From CBDCVO01 sp965223085 (GTDB lineage: Bacteria > Pseudomonadota > Gammaproteobacteria > Ga0077536), in assembly GCA_965223085.1 (NCBI GenBank), contig OZ244981.1, positions 3,782,001 to 3,846,000 of the forward strand: a stretch of DNA of 64,000 nucleotides, read 5' to 3'. A model generated the notes under the pieces. The model was not told the DNA's origin. It searched no databases and saw only the letters and a list, made by a program, of their open reading frames with translations. The position numbers and the translations under genes are program-made. Of this stretch, positions 8,340 through 17,026 are shown one piece after another (the first letter of the stretch is position 1; every line of letters starts with the position of its first letter).

Positions 8340-9731
8340 ATGCAGTCGACACTAGGGCGGGCGCAACAGCGCTTAAAGGTGCTGTTGCTATGGGGGTTAT
8401 CGACCGTAATGCCGCATGCGTTGAGCGGTGAATTAGCAGATCTAATCGGCCTAGCGGAAGCCCACGATGCGAATTATGCGGCAACGCTTGCGGCGGTAAA
8501 GGCGGTGCGCGCGGAAGTTGGGCTCGTGCGTGCCGATTTGCTGCCGCGCTTGAATTTTCGCAGCAGAATAGGCGGCAACAGTCAAGATATTGACGTCGCG
8601 CCGGGCGCATTTGGCCTCAGCGGCGAGCAAAATTTTGATTCAGAAAACTACGAGCTCGTCGCGCGCCAGCCCCTGTTACAGGTCGATAAATGGTTAAAAT
8701 TACGGCAAGTTGATCGCCGTGTGGCGCAAGTCGAGGCGGAAGCCGCGGCCGAGCACGCCGCCTTAGTTTTCCAAGTCATCGAGCGCTATTTCGATGCGGT
8801 TGGGGGCGGTGCGGTTTTGCGCGCTAGCCTGGCCGAAGAACGGGCCCTCAAAACGCGCCTAGCAGAATATCGGGTGCGACTCGCGAATCAAGATCTGACT
8901 ACTGCAGATTTGCAACTCACCCTAGCGGAATTCTCACGTGCACGGGCGGAAACCGTGCGTGTACGCAATGATATTGGATTGGCACATGATGCCTTGGCGG
9001 AGTTGGTCGGTACTGAAGTGGATATCACCCAGGCGCTGAAGTTACGTCGCGAAGTGGTGGCGTTGGAGCCGAGTACCTTGCCGCCGTGGCTCGCTATGGT
9101 GGAACAGTTCAACGCGCGTGTTTTAGCCGCTCGCACGATGATTGAAGTGGCTCAATACGATCAAAAAATCGCTGGGGCAGGGCGCTGGCCAACACTGGCG
9201 TTAGCGGGCCGCTACGGTAAAGACGTGCAAGGCGGTCGTTTTGGTGAAACGGAAATTGTCGATAAGAGCATTCGCGTCGAGCTCGATGTGCCTATCTTCC
9301 AAGGAGGTGCGGTGCGTGCTCGCGAACAGATGGCGGCGCATCGTCTCAGCGAAATCAGCGCCCGGGCTGATGCCGAGACGCGCGCGGCACAACGGGCCGC
9401 CAAGGAGGCTTATCGACGCGTCACCAATAGCATCGTCGCAGTTGAGGCCGCATCGGCGACGCTAACGGCTAGCGAAGCAGCCCACAAGGTGTTGGAGGTA
9501 CAGCACACGAACGGTGAGCGCACGACTTCCGAGGTCTTAGATGCGGAACACCAGGTGTTCGATGCCCAACGCCAACTTATGCGGGCACTGCAAGATTATA
9601 TCGTCGGATCATTGCAGCTGAAGTACGTAAGCGGCACTTTAAGTATGAGCGATATCGCGGCTGCGGAAACGTGGTTGCAGCCCAAAGCAGCGGATACCGA
9701 GCAGGTAAGTCTCTTCAACGATGCACGATAA
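8340..9731 (+). CDS. TolC-family outer-membrane efflux protein
   Basis: The 463-residue protein has an N-terminal signal-peptide-like stretch (basic RAQQRLK, then LLLWGLSTVMPHALSG). Two copies follow of the long alternating helical/strand repeat of outer-membrane efflux proteins (about 30-235 and 240-445), with the family features LxEALxxA-like LIGLAEAHDANY and the second-repeat VELDVPIFQGG. The C-terminal helix AHKVLEVQHTNGERTTSEVLDAEHQV is typical. It should form the trimeric outer-membrane channel and tunnel for the adaptors encoded divergently. Its end overlaps the convergent alcohol dehydrogenase gene by 17 bases. Confidence 0.9.
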   Translation: MQSTLGRAQQRLKVLLLWGLSTVMPHALSGELADLIGLAEAHDANYAATLAAVKAVRAEVGLVRADLLPRLNFRSRIGGNSQDIDVAPGAFGLSGEQNFDSENYELVARQPLLQVDKWLKLRQVDRRVAQVEAEAAAEHAALVFQVIERYFDAVGGGAVLRASLAEERALKTRLAEYRVRLANQDLTTADLQLTLAEFSRARAETVRVRNDIGLAHDALAELVGTEVDITQALKLRREVVALEPSTLPPWLAMVEQFNARVLAARTMIEVAQYDQKIAGAGRWPTLALAGRYGKDVQGGRFGETEIVDKSIRVELDVPIFQGGAVRAREQMAAHRLSEISARADAETRAAQRAAKEAYRRVTNSIVAVEAASATLTASEAAHKVLEVQHTNGERTTSEVLDAEHQVFDAQRQLMRALQDYIVGSLQLKYVSGTLSMSDIAAAETWLQPKAADTEQVSLFNDAR

Positions 9732-10800
9732 CGCCACGAGCGTTCTTGCCACGTTCCATGTCCGCAAATGCCTGCGGCGCTTCGTCAAGCGTATAAGTTT
9801 GCGTCACTAAGCCATCGAGATCGAGCTTGCCGGCACGATAAAGCTCCAAGTACATGGGGAAATCGACCTTGAAGTTCGCACTCCCATACATGCAGCCCTT
9901 AATCGTCTTCGATGTGAAAGGCAGAATCGCAGCATTGACCGAGAAGCGATCATCGAGACGCCCAACGCCGACTAAAACCGCAGTACCGTTACGCCGCGTG
10001 GCTTTAATGCACTGCTCGATGACTTTGCCGTTACCGACGACGTCGAACGCGAAGTCGACGCCAAGACCGGCGGTTAATTCGGCGATCTCCTTGACCATAT
10101 TACCGTCTGGCGAAACCGTGTCCGTGGCGCCAAAAGTACGCCCCATAGCCATTTTCTCAGCAGATAAGTCACACGCGATTATTTGCGAAGCACCGGCTAT
10201 GCGCGCTCCTTGGATGACATTCAAACCCACACCGCCACAACCAAATACCGCGACTGTCGCGCCGGGATAGATTGCGGCAGTTTTTATCGCTGCCCCGACC
10301 CCGGTCGTAACCCCGCAACCAACGAGTGCCGCAGCTTTAAAATCGAAAGATTTATCGATCGCAACTACGCAAGCGGCCGGGACCACGGCATGTTCCGCCA
10401 TGATGCCGACGAAGGACATGACAAAAATATCGCGACCATCTTGATGAACTCGCGTAGTGCCATCGAATAAATTACCGTCCTGTTTGGAACCCGAGCATAA
10501 GAATGGTTCAGCGTGCAGGCAGTAGTAACATTCGCCGCAATTCGGAATGAAGGAGACGACCACATGATCACCGGGTTTGACATTGCTGACACCGTCACCC
10601 ACTTGTTCAACAATACCGGCACCTTCATGGCCAATGACAACAGGAAAGGGGCTCGGAATCGTACCGTTGATGACGGAGAGATCGGAATGACATACACCCG
10701 TCGCTTTCATTTGAATCAGGACTTCACCTGCTTTAGGCGGATCTAGATCAACGTTAACAACCCCGTAATCACCTACTTCATTCGCAACAACAGCCTTCAT
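9715..10800 (-). CDS. Zinc-dependent alcohol dehydrogenase (class III-like MDR family)
   Basis: The 361-residue medium-chain dehydrogenase has catalytic zinc ligands in GVCHSD (Cys) and GHEGAG (His). A structural zinc site CGECYYCLHAEPFLC has the C-x2-C-x2-C-x7-C spacing, and VFGCGGVGLNVIQGA is the NAD(P)-binding glycine motif. It oxidises an alcohol, or reduces an aldehyde, with NAD-type cofactor. The sequence resembles the NDMA-dependent/formaldehyde-dehydrogenase-like branch, but the substrate cannot be told. It stands alone; its stop lies inside the end of the convergent tolC-like gene. Confidence 0.88.
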   Translation of the reverse strand: MKAVVANEVGDYGVVNVDLDPPKAGEVLIQMKATGVCHSDLSVINGTIPSPFPVVIGHEGAGIVEQVGDGVSNVKPGDHVVVSFIPNCGECYYCLHAEPFLCSGSKQDGNLFDGTTRVHQDGRDIFVMSFVGIMAEHAVVPAACVVAIDKSFDFKAAALVGCGVTTGVGAAIKTAAIYPGATVAVFGCGGVGLNVIQGARIAGASQIIACDLSAEKMAMGRTFGATDTVSPDGNMVKEIAELTAGLGVDFAFDVVGNGKVIEQCIKATRRNGTAVLVGVGRLDDRFSVNAAILPFTSKTIKGCMYGSANFKVDFPMYLELYRAGKLDLDGLVTQTYTLDEAPQAFADMERGKNARGVIVHR

Positions 10801-11118
10801 GAGGCAAACCTCCGCTAGTCAAATTTTGCTAATAACTTGATGCTTCTTCTCGCCACCAATAGCCGTGGAAGAGGAGCTCGCTGATGGGCGAAAAGCCTAA
10901 CATGAATTCGAGCGTCGAACTGCAATGACTTGGCAGGCTATACGCTACCGGATCTGGATTCATTAGAACGTTGCGCTATGCTCCCTGGAAAGCTCAAAAT
11001 TTAAGGTATCCGCCGAGCTTCGCGCTGGATTACAATAGCAGGAAAACGCGGTGATTTGCCGACATAAGCAGCGGATTTGCACTCAACAAAAACGAATACC
11101 CGATATTTATGAGGTGAA
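10801..11118. other. 318-base intergenic region, no gene seen
   Basis: This is the space between two divergently transcribed genes. No convincing ORF, tRNA or terminator is visible. tacaat at 11031-11036 resembles a -10 box for the following HugZ-like gene, but no good -35 is placed 17 bases upstream. Confidence 0.4.
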
Positions 11119-11124
11119 GTGACA

Positions 11125-11859
11125 GTGACGAAATTGGTTGGAGCGAGCGCGCAAGCCCGCGAGTTGCTCAATGAATGCTACGACGGTGTGCTCGCTACGC
11201 TGTCGGTTGACGTTGCAGGATATCCATTTGGATCAGTAGTGCCGTATTGTCTGAATGGTTCGGGACAGCCCATCATTTTGATCGCCTCTATTGCACAACA
11301 TACCAAGAATATTCGCGAGGACACGCGCGTGTCGCTGACCGTATTCGACCGTACGAGTGAGGATCTGCAATCCAACGGGCGCGTAACGGTGGTGGGTGAC
11401 GCCCATCTCTTGACTGACGAAGACCAAGCTACAGCAGCGTCGCGTTACTATCGATTTTTCCCACAGTCGACGGATTATCATAAAACCCATGACTTTGCGT
11501 TCTACGCTATTGCACCGCAACGTATCCGCTTCATCGGTGGATTCGGAGAAATTCACTGGTTCCGATCGACCAACGTATTATTGCAAAACCCATTTTCTGC
11601 GGCAGAAGAACACAGCATCGTTGCCCATATGAATGCCGACCACGCCGAGAACGTACGCGAGTATTGTGTGCGCGCAGGATACACTGTGAACGGTCGGGCG
11701 TCCCCGACACTCGTCGGTTGCGATGCGGAAGGCATGTCGATTCGATTGGGGCGGCGAATTGTGCGGATCCCGTTTGAGGCTCCAGTTACCGACATGAACG
11801 GCGCGCGCGCCGCCATGGCAGCATTGGTGCATCGCGCCCGGCGGAACAAACCGATTTAG
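11125..11859 (+). CDS. HugZ-like pyridoxamine-5'-phosphate-oxidase-fold protein with C-terminal DUF2470 domain
   Basis: The split-barrel flavin/heme-binding domain spans about residues 1-150 (GVLATLSVDVAGYPFGSVVPY, VSLTVFD, FAFYAIAPQRIRFIGGFG). A DUF2470 helical domain follows, with EEHSIVAHMNADHAENVREY, the His-rich signature of HugZ/HutZ-type heme-degrading or heme-storing proteins. A role in heme or flavin metabolism is likely, but heme use cannot be proven here. The SD-like gaggtg at 11111-11116 is eight bases from the GTG at 11125 and only two from a GTG at 11119, so the later start is chosen. Confidence 0.82.
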   Translation: MTKLVGASAQARELLNECYDGVLATLSVDVAGYPFGSVVPYCLNGSGQPIILIASIAQHTKNIREDTRVSLTVFDRTSEDLQSNGRVTVVGDAHLLTDEDQATAASRYYRFFPQSTDYHKTHDFAFYAIAPQRIRFIGGFGEIHWFRSTNVLLQNPFSAAEEHSIVAHMNADHAENVREYCVRAGYTVNGRASPTLVGCDAEGMSIRLGRRIVRIPFEAPVTDMNGARAAMAALVHRARRNKPI

Positions 11860-11925
11860 GTGGCGTTCGCGTGCGCTGATTCGACACGCGAGAGAAAATT
11901 TACTATCGACCGGCCACTAGTAAGG

Positions 11926-11997
11926 ATGAAAAATTCAATGACTTCATTGCCGTTCACCGGATGGTATCCAGCATCGCCACATATTTTGGGGTATTGA
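11926..11997 (+). CDS. Possible 23-residue small ORF ahead of the methyltransferase
   Basis: The ATG at 11926 opens MKNSMTSLPFTGWYPASPHILGY, ending at a TGA three bases before the methyltransferase ATG. The sequence around it is AT-rich, and aagg lies immediately before the ATG. It could be a leader peptide that couples translation, or chance. No homologue is recognised. Confidence 0.2.
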   Translation: MKNSMTSLPFTGWYPASPHILGY

Positions 11998-12000
11998 GTC

Positions 12001-12705
12001 ATGCGTTTTTTCCATAGTCGAATTCCCAGCATACGCTACGGACTGCGTCATGTAATCGATGCTGTTACCGGGTTGTTTTCCGTTCATCACAAACAACGAG
12101 CCGCAGAAGAAATTTTCAACACCGCTTATACCTCACCGGTATGGGGCAGTACGGAATCGCTTTCGGGAACCGGATCTGAACTCCGTGCAACGATCACCAT
12201 CAGAAAAATATTGCCCCAACTATTAAAAAAATATCGGGTGACGACCTTCTTAGACGCGCCGTGCGGTGACTGGAACTGGATAAGCCAAATGGAGTTGCCG
12301 GTCGCGAAATATATCGGCGTCGACATCGTCCCGTCAGTCATCGATGCCAACAATAAAAAATATGCCAACGAGCAATGCACATTCCAGCATTGTGATATTA
12401 CGCAAGATGACTTGCCAAGGGTCGACTTTGTGCTATGTCGCGATTGCTTAGTCCATTTATCTAATCAGGACATTATTTCGGTCATCAAGAACTTCAAACA
12501 CAGCGGCATCGTCTATCTGTGTACGAACAACTACCCCGACGCAAAGAAAAATTATAATCAATTTACCGGCTTGTCGTGGCGCGAACTCAATCTATTCCTG
12601 TCGCCGTTCAATTTCCCCGAGCCACTCGAAACATTCGATGATGGCGACGACGTCGCGCCCGGAAAAATGAGTATCTGGCGACTCGACGACATTTCGATTG
12701 AGTAG
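12001..12705 (+). CDS. Class I SAM-dependent methyltransferase
   Basis: The 234-residue protein has motif I FLDAPCGDWNWI (about 82-93) for SAM binding, a following acidic strand IGVDIV, and the motif IV-like DFVLCRDCLVHLS. The N-terminal part SPVWGSTESLSGTGSELRAT matches a methyltransferase group often found in surface-polysaccharide loci, but none is nearby. The substrate is unknown. The gene is noticeably more AT-rich, with more AAA/AAT codons than its neighbours, which hints at recent transfer. It is followed directly by a hydrolase gene fragment. Confidence 0.75.
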   Translation: MRFFHSRIPSIRYGLRHVIDAVTGLFSVHHKQRAAEEIFNTAYTSPVWGSTESLSGTGSELRATITIRKILPQLLKKYRVTTFLDAPCGDWNWISQMELPVAKYIGVDIVPSVIDANNKKYANEQCTFQHCDITQDDLPRVDFVLCRDCLVHLSNQDIISVIKNFKHSGIVYLCTNNYPDAKKNYNQFTGLSWRELNLFLSPFNFPEPLETFDDGDDVAPGKMSIWRLDDISIE

Positions 12706-12719
12706 AAATTTTTTTCGTC

Positions 12720-12911
12720 GCGGGTGAGCTGGCCGTGCCAATTCACGCTGACTTGTCCGGGTTGCCGCCGATTTCGATCCAAGTCGGTGACACCGAAACC
12801 TTGCTCGAGGATTCAAATCGATTGGCCGATAAAATGAAAGCGGCAGGGATCGACGTCGAATTAAAGGTGTGGGACGAATTAATGCCACCACGGCAGCAGA
12901 CTGCTAGCTAA
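12720..12911 (+). pseudogene. C-terminal fragment of an HSL-type alpha/beta hydrolase
   Basis: One frame is open from 12702 to a TAA at 12909. It encodes DLSGLPPISIQVGDTETLL followed by EDSNRLADKMKAAGIDVELKVW. This is the catalytic-Asp strand and following helix of hormone-sensitive-lipase-like esterases (DPLRDE-type region). The expected catalytic His (W-D-x-M-P-H) is missing: the frame runs WDELMPPRQQ and stops. No N-terminal half exists upstream, where the methyltransferase gene sits instead. It is therefore a remnant, not a gene. It overlaps the 3' end of the convergent ATPase gene by four bases. Confidence 0.7.
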
Positions 12912-14383
12912 GCTCTGCCAAACAGCGAACCGAGTATGCCGCGCACGATACGCCGCCCGAGTTGCGTGCCGATAGAACGCGCTACACTTTTGACAAATGC
13001 TTCGCCAACCGTCTGACGGCGTGAACTTCGCGTGCGCGCTTGCGTCGTTTGAACGGCGCGTTTTTGCTCTTTTAGTTCGGCACGACGGCGTAACTCTTCG
13101 TGTGCCGAGTCACGGTTGATCGCCACCGCGTAGCGAGCACTCAGCGGAGACTGATCGATGATGGTCTGACGTTGCACCGAGTCGATCGGTCCGATCTGTG
13201 ATCGGGGTGGTCTTATCAGCGTGCGCTCCACCGGTGTCGGCTGACCTTCTTCGTCGAGCGTAGATACTAGTGCTTCACCGATCCCGAGTTCGGTGATCAC
13301 TTGAGCTGTATCGAGACCCGGTTTTGGTCGAAAGGACTCGGCGACAAGTTTCAAGGCACGTTTATCTTTTGGCGTGTGTGCGCGCAAAGCATGTTGGATT
13401 TTCATACCTAGCTGACCTAAAACTGGGTCGGGGATGTCCAGTGGACTTTGCGTTACAAAGACGACGCCAACGCCTTTCGAGCGGATTAGTCGCACGACTT
13501 GTTCTACTTTGTCGAGCAGCGCTCGCGGTGAACGCTTGAAAAGTAAATGCGCCTCATCGAAAAACAACACCAGGCGCGGGTATTCCCTATCACCGACTTC
13601 AGGGAGCTCCTCATAAAGCTCTGACAACAGCCAAAACAGGAAACAAGCGTAGAGGTGTGGCGAGCGCTGTGATAGCACCGTGGCGTCCAAAATGTTGATC
13701 ACGCCCGCGGATCGCACCTCAGCGCGCGGTGTGCGCGGGCCGATCAAATCCTCGAGGTCGATGACGGGTTCGCCGAACACGTGGGCGGCGCCTTGCTCTT
13801 CAAGGATTAGCAAGCGCCGTTGGATAGCGGCAATGCTCCGCCCCGAGAGGTAACCATATTCGAGTTTAAGCGTTTTCGCATTTTCCCCGGCCCACAAGAG
13901 CATAGATCGTAAATCATCCAAATCAAGTAATAGAAATCCATGATCGTCAGCGATCCGAAACGTGGCGTACAAAATACCTGTTTGCGTTTCATTCAGATCG
14001 AGTAGGCGCGACAGTAATAAGGGCCCCAGTTCTGAAATCGTAACGCGGATCGGCACCCCGCGCTCAGCAAATAGATCCCAAAACGCCACCCGTGCAGGCG
14101 CAAACCCGAAATCCGGGATCCCAATTTTCTCGACCCGCGCGGCGATTTTGCGATGGGGCGCACCGGCTTGGGCCAGACCGGACAAGTCACCCTTAATGTC
14201 GGCCGCAAATACGGGCACTCCGATTGCCCCGAGACTTTCTGCAAGTATTTGTAATGTGACCGTTTTCCCGGTCCCTGTCGCGCCGGTGATCAGCCCGTGG
14301 CGATTCAACATGCGCGCCGATTGATACACCTGGCCATCGGCCGCAGCGCCGATCAACAGCCGTGGTGCTGCACTTGTTTTCAT
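12908..14383 (-). CDS. HerA/FtsK-type ATPase of the DUF853 (YjgR) family
   Basis: The 491-residue protein has the Walker A GATGTGKTVTLQ near the N-terminus, the DUF853 pattern ADIKGDLSGLAQAG, Walker B LVLFFDEAHLLFK and the sensor region GVVFVTQSPLDIPDPVLGQLG. YjgR proteins are cytosolic hexameric P-loop ATPases of unknown cellular role, related to HerA DNA translocases. The ATG at 14383 (MKTSAAPRLL) is preferred over an upstream in-frame start at 14482, because the family begins just ahead of the nucleotide domain and taaggag sits immediately before this ATG. The C-terminus is basic (RRQTVGEAFVKSVARSIGTQLGRRIVRG), as in YjgR. Confidence 0.88.
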   Translation of the reverse strand: MKTSAAPRLLIGAAADGQVYQSARMLNRHGLITGATGTGKTVTLQILAESLGAIGVPVFAADIKGDLSGLAQAGAPHRKIAARVEKIGIPDFGFAPARVAFWDLFAERGVPIRVTISELGPLLLSRLLDLNETQTGILYATFRIADDHGFLLLDLDDLRSMLLWAGENAKTLKLEYGYLSGRSIAAIQRRLLILEEQGAAHVFGEPVIDLEDLIGPRTPRAEVRSAGVINILDATVLSQRSPHLYACFLFWLLSELYEELPEVGDREYPRLVLFFDEAHLLFKRSPRALLDKVEQVVRLIRSKGVGVVFVTQSPLDIPDPVLGQLGMKIQHALRAHTPKDKRALKLVAESFRPKPGLDTAQVITELGIGEALVSTLDEEGQPTPVERTLIRPPRSQIGPIDSVQRQTIIDQSPLSARYAVAINRDSAHEELRRRAELKEQKRAVQTTQARTRSSRRQTVGEAFVKSVARSIGTQLGRRIVRGILGSLFGRA

Positions 14384-14714
14384 CGTCTCCTTAGCCGGGA
14401 TATTGTGTGAGGACCGCGGTAGTGAAACAGCACGATTCCAAGTCGTCGCATGATTTATATCGTTGCTCACTCGTGAAAACACCCGTGATCTTACGCGATT
14501 GGCACACGCCCAGTGAGCGCCTCACGCAATTCCGGGTTAGTCCCCCTGTTGCAACATTGTGATCCTTAACGCAATTGTGGCACAGCCCCAAATCTCAGGA
14601 CACTGATTTGGTTCCCGTTCATAATGCCCCGTGCATGATGCCAAGTGTCGTAATTTTGAGCTTGTTATGATCAACCGTTGCATGAGCACTTACAACGTTG
14701 GAGGACTCTAAATC
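14384..14714. other. 331-base divergent intergenic region
   Basis: The region separates the minus-strand ATPase from the plus-strand DUF4332 gene. It contains one copy of a dispersed hairpin-forming repeat (14511-14545). No ORF with homology is visible. A ggagg at about 14700 is the ribosome site of the following gene. Confidence 0.5.
14511..14545. repeat. Dispersed short repeat, copy 1
   Basis: It begins cagtgagcgcctc and ends ttagtcc. A second copy lies at 54590-54625, matching at about 30 of 34 aligned positions with one single-base gap. Copy 1 holds a perfect hairpin, gtgag-cgc-ctcac (14513-14525). Both copies sit between genes, which is the habit of REP-like elements. Confidence 0.6.
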
Positions 14715-15122
14715 GTGAATTATAAAATCGCAGAAATTGAAGGCATTGGACCCGTTTATGCAGAAAAACTCAAAGCCGTTGGTCTCGAGACGACTAACGA
14801 TTTTTTGAAACTCTGCTGTGAGGCACGGGGACGCACCGACGTTGCGACGCGGACTGGAATTTCAGAGGCGTTGATTCTGACTTGGGCTAATATGGCCGAT
14901 TTAATGCGTGTATCCGGGATCGGCAAGCAATTTTCTGAATTACTTCACGCCGCTGGGGTCGACACGATCAAGGAATTGCGCACACGCAATGCAGAGAATT
15001 TAACGACAGCAATGAAACAGGTTAACGACCAGAAAAAACTGTCTCGCACGTCGCCGAGCCTATCACAGGTCAGCGAATGGATCCGTCAGGCCAACGGCAT
15101 GACGCCTACGATTACTCACTAA
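14715..15122 (+). CDS. DUF4332 helix-hairpin-helix protein
   Basis: The 135-residue protein has tandem helix-hairpin-helix elements: IEGIGPVYAEKLKAVGLET near the N-terminus and VSGIGKQFSELLHAAGVDT at about 75-95. GIGP/GIGK turns bind DNA or RNA backbone in many repair proteins. The DUF4332 family occurs as small stand-alone proteins of unknown function. The start is GTG, preceded by ggaggac. It is divergent from the HerA-like ATPase. A nucleic-acid role is inference. Confidence 0.75.
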   Translation: MNYKIAEIEGIGPVYAEKLKAVGLETTNDFLKLCCEARGRTDVATRTGISEALILTWANMADLMRVSGIGKQFSELLHAAGVDTIKELRTRNAENLTTAMKQVNDQKKLSRTSPSLSQVSEWIRQANGMTPTITH

Positions 15123-15226
15123 ATCGGGCGCGGCGTCAGACGACCTCCGAGGACGGCCTACGTCCACCGTTACGGCTCGCGACGGCGCCTCGGTAACCGT
15201 CGCGGGCACAACTCGATCCCCCGCAG

Positions 15227-17017
15227 CTAGAATGGCCAGAAAACCGGGATCAGTAACACTGCCATCAACCAAGTAATCACGCTCAACGGCAGTCCAATTT
15301 TAAGAAAATCGGTGAAACGATAACCACCCGCGCCGTACACCATCATGTTGGTTTGATAGCCGATTGGCGTCGCAAAACTCGCCGAGGCAGCCAATACAAC
15401 GGCGATCAAAAACGGGCGCGCGTCGACACCGAAACCGAGCGCAATTTCAATCGCGAACGGGTAGATTAAAACCGCTGCTGCGTTATTAGTAATCAGCTCG
15501 GTGACGAGAATTGTGAGCAAATAGACGACTGCGAGGGCCGCCACAGGCCCAATGTCCGCCGTAAAATTCACCACGAGAGCCGCGATCGCAGCTGCCGCTC
15601 CCGAATTCTGCAACGCTGCCCCGACGCCAAATGCAGCGCCGATGGTCAACACGACTTGCCACTCGATGCTTTGCCGAGCGTCGGCGGAGGAAATACAGCG
15701 TAGAAAAACCATCATGAACGCAGCCAAGATCGCCACGACGACATGCGGCACGATATTGCTCGTCATGCCAATCAATAAACCCGCGAAAACGAGCAAAGCG
15801 GGAATGGCGCGATTACGTCGTAGCGGTCGCCATTCAGCGACATCGCTAATTAAATAGAAGCTCGAATCATTGCGATGCAGGCGCGTAAAATAAGGCCGAA
15901 CTTGCAACAACAAGGTATCGCCGGGACGCAGTTCGATGTTGCCGATTTTTTGTTTGATGCGCCGTCCGCTACGATGTACCGCTACCACTGCGGCACCGTA
16001 GATGGTGCGAAAATCCGCTTCGCGTATCGTTTTTCCAACTAAAGGCGACGAGACCGATATAACGACTTCGACAAGACGCCGCTTGACTTGTTGGTCTGGG
16101 GCAATTTCGTATTCTGGATCGGCGGCCGGGACAAGCCCGGGAATTTTTTCCAGTTCGATAATACTGCTGACAATGCCGGTGAAGATTAAGCGGTCGTTTT
16201 CGTTAATTACATCGTCTGGCCGAACCGGACCGATCACCCGACCGGCTCGGTCTATTTCAATCAAGTACAAACCAGGAAGGTTTCTCAGGCCCGCCTCTTC
16301 GACTGTCTGTCCCGCGAGCCGACAGCCCGGTTGGACAAGCATCTCGAGCAAATATTCCTTGCGTGCTTCACTGAGTTGCTCGAGCAGTTCTTTACGCTCG
16401 GGTAGCAATCGTTGCCCGATAGTCAATAGATAAACCAAGCCGACGAGAGCGAAAGGGATCCCGATACGGGACAGTTCGAATAAGCCAATACCAGGCAGGC
16501 CATCGTTGATCATGAGGCCATGCATAACAAGATTTGTCGAGGTGCCGATCAAAGTGCAGGTACCACCGAGAATCGCCAAATAGGAGATTGGGATTAACAG
16601 GCGCGATGCGGGGACCCGGTTACGACGACTCCAATCCAGTACGATCGGTATGAACATCGCGACGATAGGCGTGTTGTTGAGGAACGCCGAGCTGGGGACG
16701 ACGAGCGCACCTAAACGGGTAATAACCCCCTTGACAGTGCGGGCCCTACCGAGAAGGCGGTGACCCAATACGTCTAAAACACCGGTGTCACGCAAGGCCG
16801 CGGCGACGACGAAGAGCGCTGCCACCGTCAACATCCCGGGATTGGAGAAGCCGGCGAAAGCCTCTCGCGGGCTAATGATGCCCATGAATGCCAGCAGGGC
16901 GGTTGCACCGATGAAGATCATGTCCGGGGGGCCTAAGTTACGCAGCAAAGAGACCACGATGCAGGCCACCATGGCTAAACTCGCCCACGCGTCAATGCCC
17001 ACGATGAGTACCCCCAA
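15227..17017 (-). CDS. SLC13/DASS-type permease with two central TrkA-C (RCK_C) domains
   Basis: The 596-residue integral membrane protein has two halves of about five or six helices each, with the twin NxxxI/V signatures FLNNTPIVAMFIP and ELITNNAAAVLIYP that bind Na+ and anion in this superfamily. Between them lie two RCK_C domains (about 205-285 and 295-375; GCRLAGQTVEEAGL and LVGKTIREADFR), usual in the bacterial sulfate/citrate-like subgroup. It probably imports an inorganic or dicarboxylate anion with Na+. The start is TTG at 17017, nine bases after panD; a GTG at 17002 is an alternative. The operon link to panD may be incidental. Confidence 0.85.
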   Translation of the reverse strand: MGVLIVGIDAWASLAMVACIVVSLLRNLGPPDMIFIGATALLAFMGIISPREAFAGFSNPGMLTVAALFVVAAALRDTGVLDVLGHRLLGRARTVKGVITRLGALVVPSSAFLNNTPIVAMFIPIVLDWSRRNRVPASRLLIPISYLAILGGTCTLIGTSTNLVMHGLMINDGLPGIGLFELSRIGIPFALVGLVYLLTIGQRLLPERKELLEQLSEARKEYLLEMLVQPGCRLAGQTVEEAGLRNLPGLYLIEIDRAGRVIGPVRPDDVINENDRLIFTGIVSSIIELEKIPGLVPAADPEYEIAPDQQVKRRLVEVVISVSSPLVGKTIREADFRTIYGAAVVAVHRSGRRIKQKIGNIELRPGDTLLLQVRPYFTRLHRNDSSFYLISDVAEWRPLRRNRAIPALLVFAGLLIGMTSNIVPHVVVAILAAFMMVFLRCISSADARQSIEWQVVLTIGAAFGVGAALQNSGAAAAIAALVVNFTADIGPVAALAVVYLLTILVTELITNNAAAVLIYPFAIEIALGFGVDARPFLIAVVLAASASFATPIGYQTNMMVYGAGGYRFTDFLKIGLPLSVITWLMAVLLIPVFWPF

Positions 17018-17026
17018 ATTTAAACG

